A stretch of DNA of 64,000 bases, taken from positions 298,535 through 362,534 of the forward strand of contig NW_006281100.1 of assembly GCF_000203795.2 (NCBI RefSeq), read 5' to 3'. The DNA comes from Batrachochytrium dendrobatidis JAM81 (lineage: Eukaryota > Chytridiomycota > Chytridiomycetes > Rhizophydiales). This document shows positions 1 to 12,230 of the stretch, piece by piece. Below the pieces are notes generated by a model. It did no database searches, was not told where the DNA came from, and saw nothing but the letters and a program-made list of their open reading frames with translations. The translations under genes and the position numbers were made by a program. Positions within the stretch are counted from its first letter, which is position 1. Each line of letters opens with the position of its first letter.

Positions 1-812
1 TTAGTTCACTGGTTCCACTTTGCTCATTTTGTATTAAAGCCTGAGTGAATGAGTACATCACAGCCTCAGCCAATCTCTTTTTCTACACACCGAGTAGTGT
101 GGCATTGGGTGATTGGCATGCAGGGCGTATTCCCGAGGCATACAATCCTTGTTCTCTTGAACTAGGTTGCAAGCGTATCTGATGTTTTAGAATACAATAG
201 AAACAAGCTGGATTGTGTGCGTCATATGATGGTCGTTGTATTGAATTTTCAAACACCCATGTTATTCTAGGCAACATTCCGTTCGATAAAGCAGCTGTCT
301 AATCAAACATGATTTATCAACCGTTCAAACAGTTGTGGATTGAACCCTGTATAAAATGGCTCGGGTATAACAAGGGATGTTTTTGTTGAGCAGTTTCAGA
401 TGTTTATTCAAGTCAATTTTTAGTAGCAAAGAACGAATATTGAATCATGGATTATTCCCAATCAAAATAGACTGAATGCAAGATAAATGTCCTATTTGCA
501 TGAGTACTGTCATTTTATCAAACAAACATGTCCCCACAATAAAGTTTTGCAAAAATAGTTTAATTCGAAAAAAATTGCTTGAAAGAGTAAAGAATTAAAT
601 GTGGGATTGAGTTGAAAAACTCACGCATGATATTAGATCAAAAGCATCAACTTTGAATCTTCACAACAGTATATCCACCAAAAGAGAATGAAAAAAATGG
701 GTAAAAGTGTATACTAGAATATCAAGGACTAAAAATGGATAGGCTGGGCGAGGTAAGAGTATCAAGCCAGCACAAACAGAAATACATGCAAGAGACTAAA
801 TGACAATGTGTA
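1..812. other. AT-rich intergenic stretch; possible exon fragment at left edge
   Basis: No gene can be called here with confidence. On the minus strand an open frame runs off the left edge from about 79 down to 1, beginning just after a TAG that could be a 3' splice acceptor (83-85). It reads KKRLAEAVMYSF and onward with no stop. A 64-codon ATG-started frame at 83-277 lies upstream in the same frame. A partial minus-strand gene ending beyond the window is possible, but no family was recognised. The remainder (about 280-812) is A/T-rich and probably contains the 3' UTR of the kinase gene. Confidence 0.25.
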
Positions 813-3800
813 TTAAAGCTTCAGCATATCCAGAATCTGCTGGCACATGCGCTTATATTGCCACGAATCTCCTACAATGCGATGAAACTGGACACCATGC
901 AGTCCGCTCCAAGTAATTTTGCACAGCTCAATCTCAAAACGCGCTGTTTGATATGCAGGCAGACGACTGAGCTGAGCAGCAGGATTAGAAATACCACGAG
1001 GTGGAATCATACTGTTAGTGGAGTTACGACTAGGTGTACCATTGAAGGTGATTGAGCTTGTGCGCGGAGTCTCGGAATTCATGCTTCCCGTGTCTGCGTT
1101 GCTGCTGTTGGCTGTGATATAGGAAAAGTCGCGAATGGGTTTGGTCAAGGCAGGAGGAAGCGGCTTGTTAATATGTGTTCCAGTCTGCTGTAATGAATCT
1201 GTCTTTAAAGAGTTTTCAGGAGAAGCATCTAATAAAATATCAAACTCGGCAGGTGTTGGCATATCAGGAAGAACAGGCGGTTGGGGTGAAATAGGAGACA
1301 GTGCATTCGGTTCTTGAGAGTAAGCGTTATAGCCATCACTTGCATATGCTGGAGAAAGCCCAGCAGAACGGGAAGAGGAAGGAGACCCAAAAGAACCACG
1401 CACATCTCCTTTGCTTTTGCCACGGAAAAGAGACATATTGCTGGGAGCAGTGGGTGCTGGAAATTCAACTATAATGACACCAGAACGCTCCAGGTAAGTA
1501 ATGCCTTGACGTTCAGATAGGATGCGAAGAACTCGCAAAAAGTCTCGTCGAATATCCGCCGGATCTTGAGCAGAGGTGTTTCTGACTGTGAAAAAGCCTT
1601 TGAAATAAATATACTTGATTTTATCATCCAATTGTCCAGCAGGAGCAGACGTGGACTCGGAAAGATCAGTAGATTTGGGATCGCCCATGTAGGATGAACG
1701 ATTGCGAAATACGCTGCCAAAACCAAGATTAGAAGACTTTCCAGTCGAATTATGAATCGACGGCGCATATTGTGGAAGCATACTTCTACCACTTGTTCCA
1801 GACACATTGGATGCACGAGGAGATTGATTTTCGCCACAATCTGGAGTATTAGGGGTGTCAAGATTAGGTGGAGAAGTACTCGATGCAGTATTAGGAGTGG
1901 ACTCGAATTCATTAGATGGTTGATTATCCTTACGACGACGAGTAAGCGAGTGTATGAGAGTTGAAAAAAAGCCCTTTGTTTCTTTTTGCTTTTCAGTTGG
2001 AGTCTCTGGTAGATGATCATACGCACAAGGTACTGTGTCCATTGCTGAAGACCGAGATTGGGGTTGCATGTTTTCATTCAAAGGCACTACAGCGTCAGAT
2101 TCCATTTGGGTTCCGTCATGTTCGACCGGAACAAGATTGCTGGGTTTATTTTTTCGTTTACGACGAGAGAATGTACCAAATATAGATGTATCACCTTCTT
2201 TCATGGCCGGTCTGGATAAATAGTTGTAGTTGACTGTACGCGCAGCCGCTGTGTATGCAGAGTGTGGAGCCTGTGCTGCATCCATGCTAGCCGATTCTCG
2301 TTCTCCTGGAGAGATCCGTGTCGAAAGCGATTGGGTACGTCTCATGGCAGTATCTTCGATTTCCTGCTCAAAGACTTCTTGTGGAACTGGAGCAGGAGCG
2401 GGTGATGCGTCCGACGTGGGCACGGCCGTGCTTGATGGTATTCTGATTAAATCTGGCAAGGGACAAGCAATTGATTGAGACTCAATATTTGCAAGCTTAG
2501 GCAAAGGTGGCTCAAGTAGAGTGCCGTTTTGATCCATAGATTTAGCCATGGCAGCTGCTTCTGCAATGCGTGCATTACGCTCCTTTTCCAGTTTTTCGCT
2601 TACTAAATAATAGATGGACACAATAGCATGTGACGGACAGTTTAGGCGCTGAGACTGAACCAACGGATGCTGTAATCCATCCGGACTAGCGTTGGAAACA
2701 CCATTGATGGCAAGCATTAAATGCTCCACTATTTCATTACTGGTGCCAAGTTGAAATCCACACATACGCTCAATCACTTCATCATCAAAGGGTGCAGTCA
2801 ATGGCTGACGAACAGGAATCAAAGTCTTGGGAAACGTTTCTTTTTCTTTTAAAATCCAAGGATGGCATTGCAAATCAGATATAGTGGCACGCTGAGATGG
2901 ATCTAGATGCAAAAGAGTAGATAGTAAATGAATGCATTCATCGGACAAAAAGCTTGGATACTCGACTTTTCCAGATTTAATTTTTGCATGCAAAGCTGGA
3001 AGACTGCTGTCGTCAAACGGCACCTTGCCGCACACAAGTACGTAGAGAATCACGCCCATACTCCACATATCCACTTCAGGACCAACATATTTGCGCGCAG
3101 AAAGAAGTTCAGGGGCAGCAAAGTATAAGCTGCCACAAAATGTGGATAAAAGGGAGTTGGGATTGTAGAGGTTAGCAAGTCCGAAGTCAATCAGCTTGAT
3201 CTGGCCATTCTTGTCAATGAGAATGTTTTCAATCTTGAGGTCGCGATGCACAATCGAGTTTTGATGGCAATAATCAACAGCAGATATGATTTGACGCATA
3301 AATCGGCGAGCAAACTTTTCCTTGAGCCGCCCATGAGAAATAATAAAATCAAGCATCTGTGGACCGTCAATGTGTTCAAAAAACAGATAATAGTAGTCAT
3401 GCGAGACTGCCACTTCGTACAATGGGACAATATTAGGGTGAGAAAGCAGCAGTGTGATGGCGATTTCACGGATAATACGCTGATCCTCGAGTTCTAGTTT
3501 GTTCACCAACTGAGTCGAGTCACGCTCAGCACCAGGCACAGCACTAATAAGACTTGTAGGGCCAGCAATCAGAGATGGGTTTGGCGCAGAGGCATCCCTT
3601 AATGGTTTAGGAACGATTTTGCATGCATACTATGACATGAACGCAGAATCATTTGTTGGTCAGATATTCAGCACAATATAGTGGAATCAAATTGGATGAC
3701 AATATCAAAGCTCAAACTCATTCGTATATTGCAAGGTTACAAGAGTGCAACGACAAGTGCTTACCTGTTTACCAGTGTTGGTGCAAGTGGCAATCTTGAC

Positions 3801-4049
3801 CTTGCCCATCGATCCCTGGCCCAGTGTTTTGGAGAGCAAAAAGTGGGAAATAACCCTCGGAGGACGAGGTTTGGATTGAGCAGTCGGAGCATCACCATTG
3901 CTGGCAGTGGTATCTCCACTGCGAGGAGCTGCATGGCGTGAATTATGATTAGTGCGTTGACGTTGAGCAGGAGGTTGTTGCGAGGGGTTATTCCCTGAAG
4001 GGATCGAATGCATACGCTTCTCCGCTGCTGGGAGTGCTGTAGGCGACAT
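813..4049 (-). CDS. KIN1: KIN1/KIN2 (MARK/PAR-1) type serine/threonine protein kinase
   Basis: Two exons, 3765-4049 and 813-3629, with a 135-nt GT-AG intron in phase 0, give 1033 residues. The kinase domain runs from about residue 70 to 345. Visible are the glycine loop LGQGSMGKV (76-84), the VAIK-type lysine in YACKIVPK just after the splice, HRDLKIEN (about 223), IDFGLAN and the activation loop with FCGSLYFAAPELL. A long Ser/Pro-rich linker follows. The last 45 residues (IELCKITWSGLHGVQFHRI and onward) are a KA1 domain, which in this family binds acidic phospholipids and restrains the kinase. This domain order is that of yeast Kin1/Kin2 and animal MARK, which act in polarity and exocytosis at the cell cortex. 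The start is the only ATG before a plausible basic N-terminus. The gene name is inferred from architecture. Confidence 0.92.
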
Positions 4050-4500
4050 GATTTAAAGTAGCTGAAAAGGCAATCTCGAGTCAATGCTCAAACTAAAGCC
4101 TGTCGATATAATAGCTAACATGTCATCAGTTTATGATAAGCCCAAAGTTAGTCAACCGATTGCAATGCATTGACTTGGAAACAAGTAATACTTACCAAGG
4201 TGTCAGTCTAATCGTTCTTGTATGAGTGGGAAAAAGGCAATTCACTTGGATATAACTAAATCCGGTCAATCTCCACTGGAATCAATAGCAAAACACAAGC
4301 GGGAAGCGGAGTGTTGGTTACAAATCAAGTCGAGCACAAAACGGAAACAGACTTGTGTAAAGTACTGAGCCACAAAATATTCTTCAGAAAGATTCGTGTT
4401 GCTCGATTGTATCTTTAAGTAACTTTGAATGATTCGAGTTAATAATAGAATAAACTGCGGCAAACTCGGAGTTGATGTGGGAATGCTGCTGTGCTGGTGA
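4050..4500. other. 5' flank of the kinase gene; unassigned open frame
   Basis: A minus-strand frame of 133 codons (4266-4667) overlaps this flank. It starts at TTG, and its helical, Leu/Ser-rich translation matches no family I know. It could be a chance ORF or an exon of an unrecognised gene (see the candidate at 4501-5181, which uses another frame). No clear promoter motif was seen. Confidence 0.3.
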
Positions 4501-5181
4501 TTACAAACTGATGATGTCGAGATGGCCTTTGTAATAAGGGATTGCAAGCTAAATAGGACTTGAGCAGCGGCTGACTCGGTGTGTCCGTGCAAGAAGTGCA
4601 GCAATAGCCGGAATCGAAGGAATAAAACGCTTACTTTAATATCCCAAGCGTGTGCTCCCTCAATCAATGTTGCAAGCCACCGTTAAAAGGAGTGAATTTC
4701 AAAGAGGGAGATTATGTCAAATGTTTGTCAGAGCTAGTCGTCCTGTGACAGTCTAACCATCTTACCCCACCTGTCACTTTGGACCCAATTGAAGCCTTTG
4801 TTACACAAAGGGTGGTGACTGGTTTAAGCTTGACATTTCCCTGCTGAGCCACCCTGTCAACTTGCAATTGACATCCTAAACTCCCTCACTCTGTATACTA
4901 TCAAACTATCAAAGGGCTCAAGCATTGTAAATTTATTTCTGCAATGCCTTTGATATCAATGCATAATCAAAATGAAGATTGCTGAAACACACCAACTTTG
5001 AATTCAAATATTCTCCAATTTCGTGCAATTCACTCTAATCACACCTGATTGTCAAATTGAATTCCCATTACAAATTAACATCAATTAGGCTTTGCATTGA
5101 ATTGTAATTTACCTCAGTGCCTTGACTTTTCTGCAATCCAGCATCAGGGCTAGTTGGATCAAGTTCCGAGCCACCCTTCAT
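4501..5181 (-). CDS. candidate small spliced gene, 72 residues, no known family
   Basis: Four short exons can be joined in one frame: 5113-5181, 4766-4843, 4635-4658 and 4501-4548. All junctions are phase 0. Donors are gtaaat, gtaaga and gtaagc, and each acceptor ends in AG. The product would start MKGGSELDPTSPDAGLQK and end GHLDIISL. The case rests only on splice-site quality and an open frame. Codon evidence is thin, the 24-nt exon is very small, and no domain is visible. The same stretch holds a competing 133-codon frame. Alternatives are 5' UTR of the kinase gene or non-coding sequence. Confidence 0.25.
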
Positions 5182-5393
5182 CTAGCCAAATTTGCTACAG
5201 AAACAACATAGCATTGGGTGTAAAAATGTTTCTGCTTTATTTGAACTTGCATCAAATCAATCATAAATTGTAAACATGCAATAGGAGTTTGTGTACATGA
5301 GCCTCCATTCAATTTACATTAATCGTTCGGATATCCTCTCGGAATAGAATGTGACTGCTCCGAGTTGAAACCATTGCATTCTGAAAAACGTAC

Positions 5394-5907
5394 CATAGTT
5401 CAATCGTATTCGCGTACAACGGAACATCTTGTATTCATCTTGCAATCATTATTTTGGTTTGGAATAAACAATGGTTAAATGTATCAAACCTTTCTATTGG
5501 AGATTGACTGCTTATTCAATCGACCTTCTCGATTCTTCTAAACACTGTCCATATGAAGCTTACAAGTCAAACAGTAGTTTTGGACCTGTTCTTTTTCTTT
5601 TGGCATAATCGTATATTGTACAGTCATCAAGTTTGAAACCTGATTTATCCATTGCAATGCAGGTATTGTTTTAATGTTGTCAATACAAGTTACAACCTCC
5701 ACTTTGTTGTATTTTAAATCCCATTCATTGGCGCGTCTCAGCAACTGTTTTCATGCCGATCACCAGGAAAAAAATTACCAAGCTTTAAACATTCGTCCAA
5801 TGACCACAGCGTTGGGTAAATCTGGCACTAATCATTTCACAAGACTGCCTGTCTGCTATGCACTTTTATCTAATGTTCCATTTTGCGTGAATATGGCGGT
5901 AATTTAG
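5394..5907. mobile_element. MITE-like repeat, copy A
   Basis: The left end reads TTCAATCGTATTCGCGTACA. The right end, reverse-complemented, reads TTACCGCCATATTCACGCAA, followed on both sides by a GGAACAT-like stretch, so the two ends form imperfect terminal inverted repeats. The interior has no convincing coding frame. The end motif recurs in other intergenic gaps of the window. The exact boundaries are uncertain. The copy lies between the candidate small gene and the 3' end of VARS. Confidence 0.5.
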
Positions 5908-5966
5908 ATCAAGCAGATTATGCATGTGCTAATAAACAAGGCAGAGCTTAATACCATCTATTTCAT

Positions 5967-8900
5967 TCAAGTAGATTTCAAAAGAACAAAGTTGTCCACA
6001 GCAGCTTGAAGAGTACTCATATCAGTCTCGTAACCTTTGAGCTACACATCAGTACGTCATGGCAAGATTCATTCAAACATATCAAGTTAGTCAAGATGAT
6101 CGCCACATACTATCAATGCAGTGAGTCTTTCAGAAACACAAAGTTACCTTTAGAGCATCACTCTCCTTGACCTCGGGCTTGACGCGGCTAGCGTATCCAT
6201 CACCCGCCATGACTGCACTCAGCCCCTTGTGTATCTGAAGCACCTTGGAAATCCTTGCATTCAGCTTGGCAATCTCTGCATCAAAGTCAATCTGACCTTT
6301 GACAAGCAGGTAAACCGTGGTGTTGGATTGAGTAGACACAACACAACCGGCAGGAGCTTGTCCATTTACAGCAACCGTTTCGAATACCTTGATGCCCTTG
6401 GCAAGTGATTTGATAATCGTCTGTTGTGAATCAACTACTGTGCGCAAATGCTCATTCGATGCACTGACATATACTAAAAATGATACAGTATCATCCAATC
6501 ATGTCAACAAGACATTCAAAGGCTTTGTTCAACCAAAAACAAAACTGGTTCAATACACTTACTGGTCGCGTTGGAACGAATATTGTATTCTGTCATGAGC
6601 GATCGAATACCACGAATAACCTCATTGGTAACTTCAAAGTCAAATTCTGCAGTAGAGTTTTCCCAAATAGACAGAGTAGTAGGGAATTTGGCCTTCATGA
6701 TGGTGTGTGGTGCGTCTCCAGCACGACGGGGAAGTCGCTGATATAGCTCTTCAGTTACAAATGGCATAACAGGATGCAAAAGCTTTAAACCTTGCTCCAA
6801 ACAAATGTATAGCACATCTTGAGCAGCTTCCTTGGCCTGAATGTCTTCGCCATCAATGACAGGTTTGCATACTTCAAGATACACATCACAGAGCTCGTGC
6901 AACCAAAACTGATACATTCCAGTTGTAGCTTGCATAAAATTCATCTGCTCCATACTCGTGTTTGTCTCGGCAATGGCTTTGTTAAGCTTGGCCAAGATCC
7001 ATAGATCAACAACGGATTCCTTGCCAGTGAGTTGATTGTGGGTAGCACGAGGCTTGTAATCTTCGCCAAGTTTAAGAAGAGCAAATCGAGTTGCGTTCCA
7101 CAGTTTGTTACAAAACTTGCGGTATCCATCCACACGAAGAATATCAAGATTGATATCTCGACCACTAGCAGAGTACGCCAAAAGTCCAAAGCGGAGAGCA
7201 TCAGTGCCGCATTCGGGAATGCCATTAGGAAAATCTTTTTTTTGACCATCGCGAGCACGAACAAGCTCACGCGGATCAAGATTGCCCTTTTCTAGACGTT
7301 CTTGGAGAAGCTGCAGTGTGACACCCTCAATCACATCAATGGGATCAATTACATTACCCAAACTCTTGGACATTTTACGACCGTGAGCATCACGGATCAT
7401 GGCATGGCAGAATACTTGTTTAAAAGGAACGACTCCGTTAAATTTGAGCGACATCATAACCATACGAGCAACCCAAAAGAATAAAATATCCCATCCAGTT
7501 TCGAGCAAGGTGTTTGGAAAATACAGTTCCATGTCTTTTGTCTAAACATATTTGTACAGTGTAGGTCAGTTTAGCAATAGTCAACACATTTCAACAATGT
7601 CAAATACTCCATCGTAAAGCTATACCTTTGCGGGCCATCCCATAATGGAAAAGGGCCAAAGACCAGAAGAAAACCATGTATCAAGCACATCCTCATCCTG
7701 GAACAAAGTTATCTTTGCAGGGTCTACGGTTTCAAACTTTTTGATTGCCTTGATCCTGGCTTCATCTTCTGATCGGCCCGATACCCACCTGTTGGAGTCA
7801 TCACGATCATTTTCGTCACCATCGATGCAGACAAAGTAAGCAGGAACACGATGACCCCACCATAACTGGCGAGAGATGCACCAGTCTTGAATGTTATCAA
7901 GCCAGCGAAACCATTCGCGTTCAGAAAGAGCTGGAGCAATTTTCATGTCACCATTACGGACGGCATCCATAGCTTGACCAGCCATCTCTTGGCAGTTGAC
8001 CCACCATTGGGGTTTCAGCAAGGGCTCTATAATGTTTCCAGAACGAGTACAAATGGGAAGAACCTGTTTGTTGGACTCTGTGCCTACATATAGATTTTTT
8101 TCCTTGAGAGCAGCAAGAACGGCAGCACGAGCATCGAATCGCTGCAAGCCAGTAAACGGAGCACCATTTTCATTGATCTTGCCGTCGTCAGTGAATATAG
8201 TGATGTTTTCTAGTTTTTGACGTTGACCAACCATGTAATCGTTGGCGTCATGAGCAGGAGTGATTTTCACGGCACCAGTACCAAATTCAGGATCGGGATA
8301 TTCATCAGGCAGAATGGGAATGCGACGATTTTGGAATGGATGAATTGCATATTTTCCGTGCAAATGCTGGTAGCGTTTATCAGATGGATGTACGGCAATG
8401 GCAGTGTCACCCAGCATGGTTTCCAAACGTGTGGTGGCCACAACAATGCGTTCATCCGAGTTTTCAATTTGATAGGCAAAGGAAATCAGCACACCAAACT
8501 CGTATGTTTTGGATGGATCGTGGTCGGGCACAGTCATAAACGTGCTACCATCAAGCTCCTTGTTCTCAACTTCAAGGTTAGAAAGAGCAGTCTTGAGTTT
8601 TGTGCACCAATTGACAAGACGGTTTGCACGGTAAATAGTACCATCCTCGTGCATTTGAACAAATGCCTCTTTAACAGCATTTGATAGTCCCTATTTTAAA
8701 GCATTAGTATTGCAGCAATGATGGTTCAGCACGACTATCTTGCTAAATGAATGACTCACCGCATCCATAGTAAAGTGATCACGAGTCCAGTCAAAGGAAG
8801 ATCCCATACGACGAAGCTGATTATAGATATTATGAATGTTGACATCTTTCCACTTGAACACTTCTTCGAGAAACGCATCACGACCAAGCTGATGGCGAGT

Positions 8901-10040
8901 AATACCACGTTCACGCATAATCTTTTTCTCGACAACAACCTGAGTAGATATACCAGCGTGATCTGCACCAGGAACCCACAACGTAGTTTTTCCTTGCATG
9001 CGGTTCCTGGATAGAATACATCAACATATAATCAAGTGGTAGTGCCAGATTGAAATGCAAGTGATTAGTTGTGACAGCCCAATATTTTAAACAATAAATC
9101 CACAACTAAAATAGAATGTACCAGCGAATCATAGCATCCTGAATAGCGTTGGTTAAAGCGTGTCCAATGTGCAGCGAGCCAGTGACATTGGGTGGTGGAA
9201 TGGGAACAACGAATGTGCCCTCGTCCTTTGCAGTTCCATCAGGCTTGAGTTCAGGCTTGAAATAGCCTTCCTTTTCCCACCAATCGTACCAAGCGGCCTC
9301 GACGGCCTTTGGATTATAGGAAGATGCCATAGGAGCGGCCATGTCTAGTGACAGAAATTTATCCATTAATAAATCGTGCATCTTGCACATGATTGTGCAG
9401 ACTGAAGATCCATGAACTGAAAACCTCAAGATTTGAATACAGCAATAATGGACAAGTATTTACCTTTTTTCTCTCCCTTTGGAGTGAGATTGACAAAGGG
9501 CTCGATTTCTTTGGCAGCAGGAGCAGCAGTCTTGGGCTCAGCCGTCTTTTTTGGCGCTTTCTATTCAATACATTCAAGTATTCAATGCTTGATTAGCTTC
9601 CCAATCAATCGATGGATATCGATGGAATCTACAAACCAACACATTCAAAAACTGGTCTAATCATTTACAATCTCGAGTGATGGCGACATTACCTCTGTAG
9701 CAGCTTGCTTGGCTTGTTTAGCCTGGAATTTGGCGAGTTTTTCAAGACGTTTGGCCTCATTCTTGGCCTCATTCTTTGACTTGGTAGTAGATTCACCACT
9801 AAGAGTGGCAGCGGCTGGATCAGTCATGATTTTGGGTTGTTCAAGAGCCTTTGGAGTTGACAAGGTTGAATGGCGGTTGGATCCAAAGATAGAAGCAGGA
9901 ATGTATGAGTACTGGTGTGAATTCAGCAAAGTGGTAAAATATTTAGAATTACTACCAATAGTATATGAAAGAAGCAAACGATGCTGTGAATAGTGGAATG
10001 GATATTTAATTGGTCGTAAATGAAAAGACCCAAATCGCAT
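5967..10040 (-). CDS. VAS1: Valyl-tRNA synthetase, cytosolic and probably mitochondrial
   Basis: Charges tRNA-Val with valine. Eight exons: 9693-10040, 9464-9560, 9122-9344, 8760-9006, 7626-8690, 6563-7541, 6148-6473 and 5967-6041. All frames join. Starting at ATG 9827 gives 1048 residues; starting at ATG 10040 adds 71. Class I signatures are visible: HIGH in GSLHIGHAL (about 136-139) and KMSKS in [10 protein letters not shown] (about 645-649). The editing domain and anticodon-binding region lie in the expected order, with a C-terminal coiled coil. The upstream extension is rich in Arg/His/Ser/Tyr and poor in acidic residues, like a mitochondrial presequence. The downstream start is followed by a lysine-rich appendage typical of eukaryotic cytosolic enzymes. 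Yeast VAS1 makes both forms from two in-frame starts. The same arrangement is inferred here. Confidence 0.95.
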
Positions 10041-10340
10041 ACACTTGTAGAGTATGAAAGAAGAGGAAATTCTTGTTTTGATTGCTTTCAAGTCGATAAA
10101 CTTGATTTTTATTCTCGAATCCAACTAGTTTTTATCCCAAATGTCAAATCATGAATGGTTTGTTGAAACATAAAGAGTTTTTAATTAAAAGATAAAGTTT
10201 AAACAGGCTAGGAGAGAATAAATGGATCAAATGTGCATCAAAACTATCCCAAAAAACAAAAAAAGGTAACAAAAACATGGTATAAAAACAACCATTTCAA
10301 AACACCGGCTACTCTTGCCAATGATAGTTTAAACATCTAA
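10041..10340. other. intergenic gap between VARS and SEC9-like gene
   Basis: About 300 nt upstream of the VARS long-form start and downstream of the SNARE stop. It is A/T-rich with several A-runs. An in-frame TTG at 10124 extends the VARS frame, but no earlier ATG is present in frame. No other feature was seen. Confidence 0.5.
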
Positions 10341-11337
10341 CTATTTCCTGTTTCTAGGAGCAAAATGGTCCATCTTGTTGTTAAGACGGCCCATGTAGTC
10401 GCGACTGGCATCGGTACGATCATGAATGCGATTCATCTGCTGGGACTGCGAGTCCAGTTCAGAGTTCATGGCCATTCCCATCATTTTAAGACGGGATAAA
10501 CCACTAGATATATCATTCAAGTTTGAATCCAATTCGACTTCCACATCATCACGATCCACTCCCTGGGGTGTAGTATATATACGTTCATATCTCGAGTTGT
10601 TTCCAGATGCAGCACCTGCAGGACCGTTAGGTCTAGCATCATATTTACTCTGAAACTCGGCTTTCCGATTATTGTGCTCTTCCCACTGTGCCTCTCGCTC
10701 TTTACTAGACTTGGTGGTGGTCTTGCCTTCGTCTATAGCATCCTTGAGTTTCTTCTCACGTCGCTTGGCCTTACCCTTGCCAAAGGAAGGAATTAAAAAG
10801 AAGCGGTTGACGGCCTTGAGATGATCCACCTTGGCATCGTTGACCTTGGCTTGGTTTTCTGCCACATCAATCCGAAGCTCAATCTTGTGCAATTGTTCTA
10901 ATCAATGGACATGGGTATTAGCGATTCCATCTACTTTTAGACAGAGTGAAATAGAAACAGGATAGTGGTCAGTGTATACCTGACTGTTGATTCATCATTC
11001 CCATATTCTTCTCAGCAGTGGTTTGAGTTTCATTGAGTCGCTGTAGAGCACGACGAGTGGAACTGAGGGATTCACCCTGAACCTCTTTTGTCTTTTCTTG
11101 AAGCCATTCACTACTGTCCCAGTCCTCCTGGTCCTGTCTCCAGCGACTGGATGTACCGTTTGGATCATTATGTGATCGTTCAGCAGCAGCAGCAGCAGCA
11201 GTCCATCTGGTACCACCACCCGCATCCCTACTATGTGCATTTTGCGGATGGTTGCTACGAGAGGAAGACTGGGCAGAACGATGGGGACTTTCCTGACGAC
11301 TAGAGCCTCTGCTGCTACCACGAGAAGTATATGACAT
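10341..11337 (-). CDS. SEC9: Sec9/SNAP-25 type Qbc-SNARE
   Basis: Two exons, 10980-11337 and 10341-10897, joined in phase 1, give 304 residues. The protein has a Ser/Arg-rich N-terminus with a six-alanine run encoded by a GCT repeat. It has two heptad-rich SNARE helices. The first is around residues 75-150 (LSSTRRALQRLNET and onward); the second fills the last 65 residues (LDSNLNDISSGLSRLKMMGM and onward). There is no transmembrane segment. This is the layout of fungal Sec9, which pairs with syntaxin Sso1 and synaptobrevin Snc1 to fuse secretory vesicles with the plasma membrane. The linker is basic (KGKAKRREKKLKDA), lacks an obvious palmitoylated Cys cluster, and resembles Sec9 rather than animal SNAP-25. 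Confidence 0.85.
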
Positions 11338-11888
11338 TTGCGATGATGGTTGATAACAGGAAAAGAATTGCAGCTTTTATCCAACAATTGGCTATGTTTG
11401 AAGTGGAGCGCCGCCACAATTGTTGGACAGCCGACGAAACCGTTGCTGGATTGACCCACTCATGACTGTGGTGCCATTCTTTCTCTTTCAACTTTGTTTC
11501 ATCCATGCGTGCTAGTGAGCAATCAGTTTTATCTTTATAAATATGTATCAAAAACATGGAGTTTGTTTTGAAATACTGGCGCGACTTGTTATTGTATTGA
11601 TGATTTCTTTATAATGTATTGATGGTTTCTTGATGATTTGTTCATCATTTGTTCATCATTTGTTCATGATTTACTCGTGGTTTATTACGTAAAAACAACT
11701 ACTGATGCTGCATAACAGTACAGTTTGGTTTACTCTTCAAATTCATTGAATATTATCCATGCGTCACGTGCTTTAATTCACTTTAAAAATACTACCAGAT
11801 ACAAACATGCCAATTCAATTCAACTGCTTAAACTTCATCTACAGCTGGTTATAGTAGCGACTACCAAGTTTATATCAATCTACTCATA
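11338..11888. promoter_or_regulatory. divergent promoter region SEC9/EMC6 with short tandem repeat
   Basis: The SNARE gene and EMC6 are transcribed away from this 550-nt gap, so it should hold both promoters. Within it, 11600-11675 is a degenerate tandem array of an 11-nt unit close to TTTGTTCATCA, with related TGATGGTTTCT copies. A pyrimidine/A-rich leader precedes the EMC6 ATG. No defined factor-binding site was identified. Confidence 0.45.
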
Positions 11889-12230
11889 ATGGCTCAGCAA
11901 GGTCAACCAGAAGTTCAGCAAGTCCCCAACATGTCAATCGAGACTGTCCAATACAATTTTAAAGTGATTGACCATACTCGTTCATCACTTGCTCTATTTT
12001 CTGGTGCTGCAGCAGGCATTCTTGGTCTACAGGGTCTCTATGGCTTTCTCTTTTATCTTGCAGTATCTCTATTCATGTCATTGCTACATTTCTTTTACTC
12101 TACTGGTATGAAGCCCGAGGTGTATTTGCCGACTGGATTGCAAGTGTGGACTCAGAGTGTATACGCCAACCTGTCATCATACGTGCTGTTCTGGACGTTG
12201 TTTTATGGGCTAATCCATGTGTATGAATGA
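11889..12230 (+). CDS. EMC6: ER membrane protein complex subunit 6
   Basis: Single-exon gene of 113 residues, the usual size for EMC6. The N-terminus is polar (MAQQGQPEVQQVPN). A conserved cytosolic segment follows (VQYNFKVIDHTRSSLALFSG), then the family signature AAGILGLQGLYGF. Hydrophobic segments lie near residues 42-75 and 90-112. EMC6 is a core membrane subunit of the EMC insertase, which places tail-anchored and polytopic proteins in the ER membrane. Upstream it shares a gap with the SNARE gene. The ATG follows an A/T-rich leader. Confidence 0.9.
   Translation: MAQQGQPEVQQVPNMSIETVQYNFKVIDHTRSSLALFSGAAAGILGLQGLYGFLFYLAVSLFMSLLHFFYSTGMKPEVYLPTGLQVWTQSVYANLSSYVLFWTLFYGLIHVYE

Noticed and set aside
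1469..2077. 202-codon minus-strand frame inside the KIN1 linker
   Set aside because: It is a shadow of the real frame, which encodes the continuous linker to the KA1 domain; its Leu-rich content matches no family.
4266..4667. 133-codon frame upstream of KIN1 as a standalone gene
   Set aside because: It opens with TTG, has no recognised domain, and includes a strong donor-like site (gtaagc at 4629-4634) that would interrupt it.
10041..10124. Longer VARS start at 10124
   Set aside because: The triplet there is TTG; the first true in-frame ATG is at 10040.
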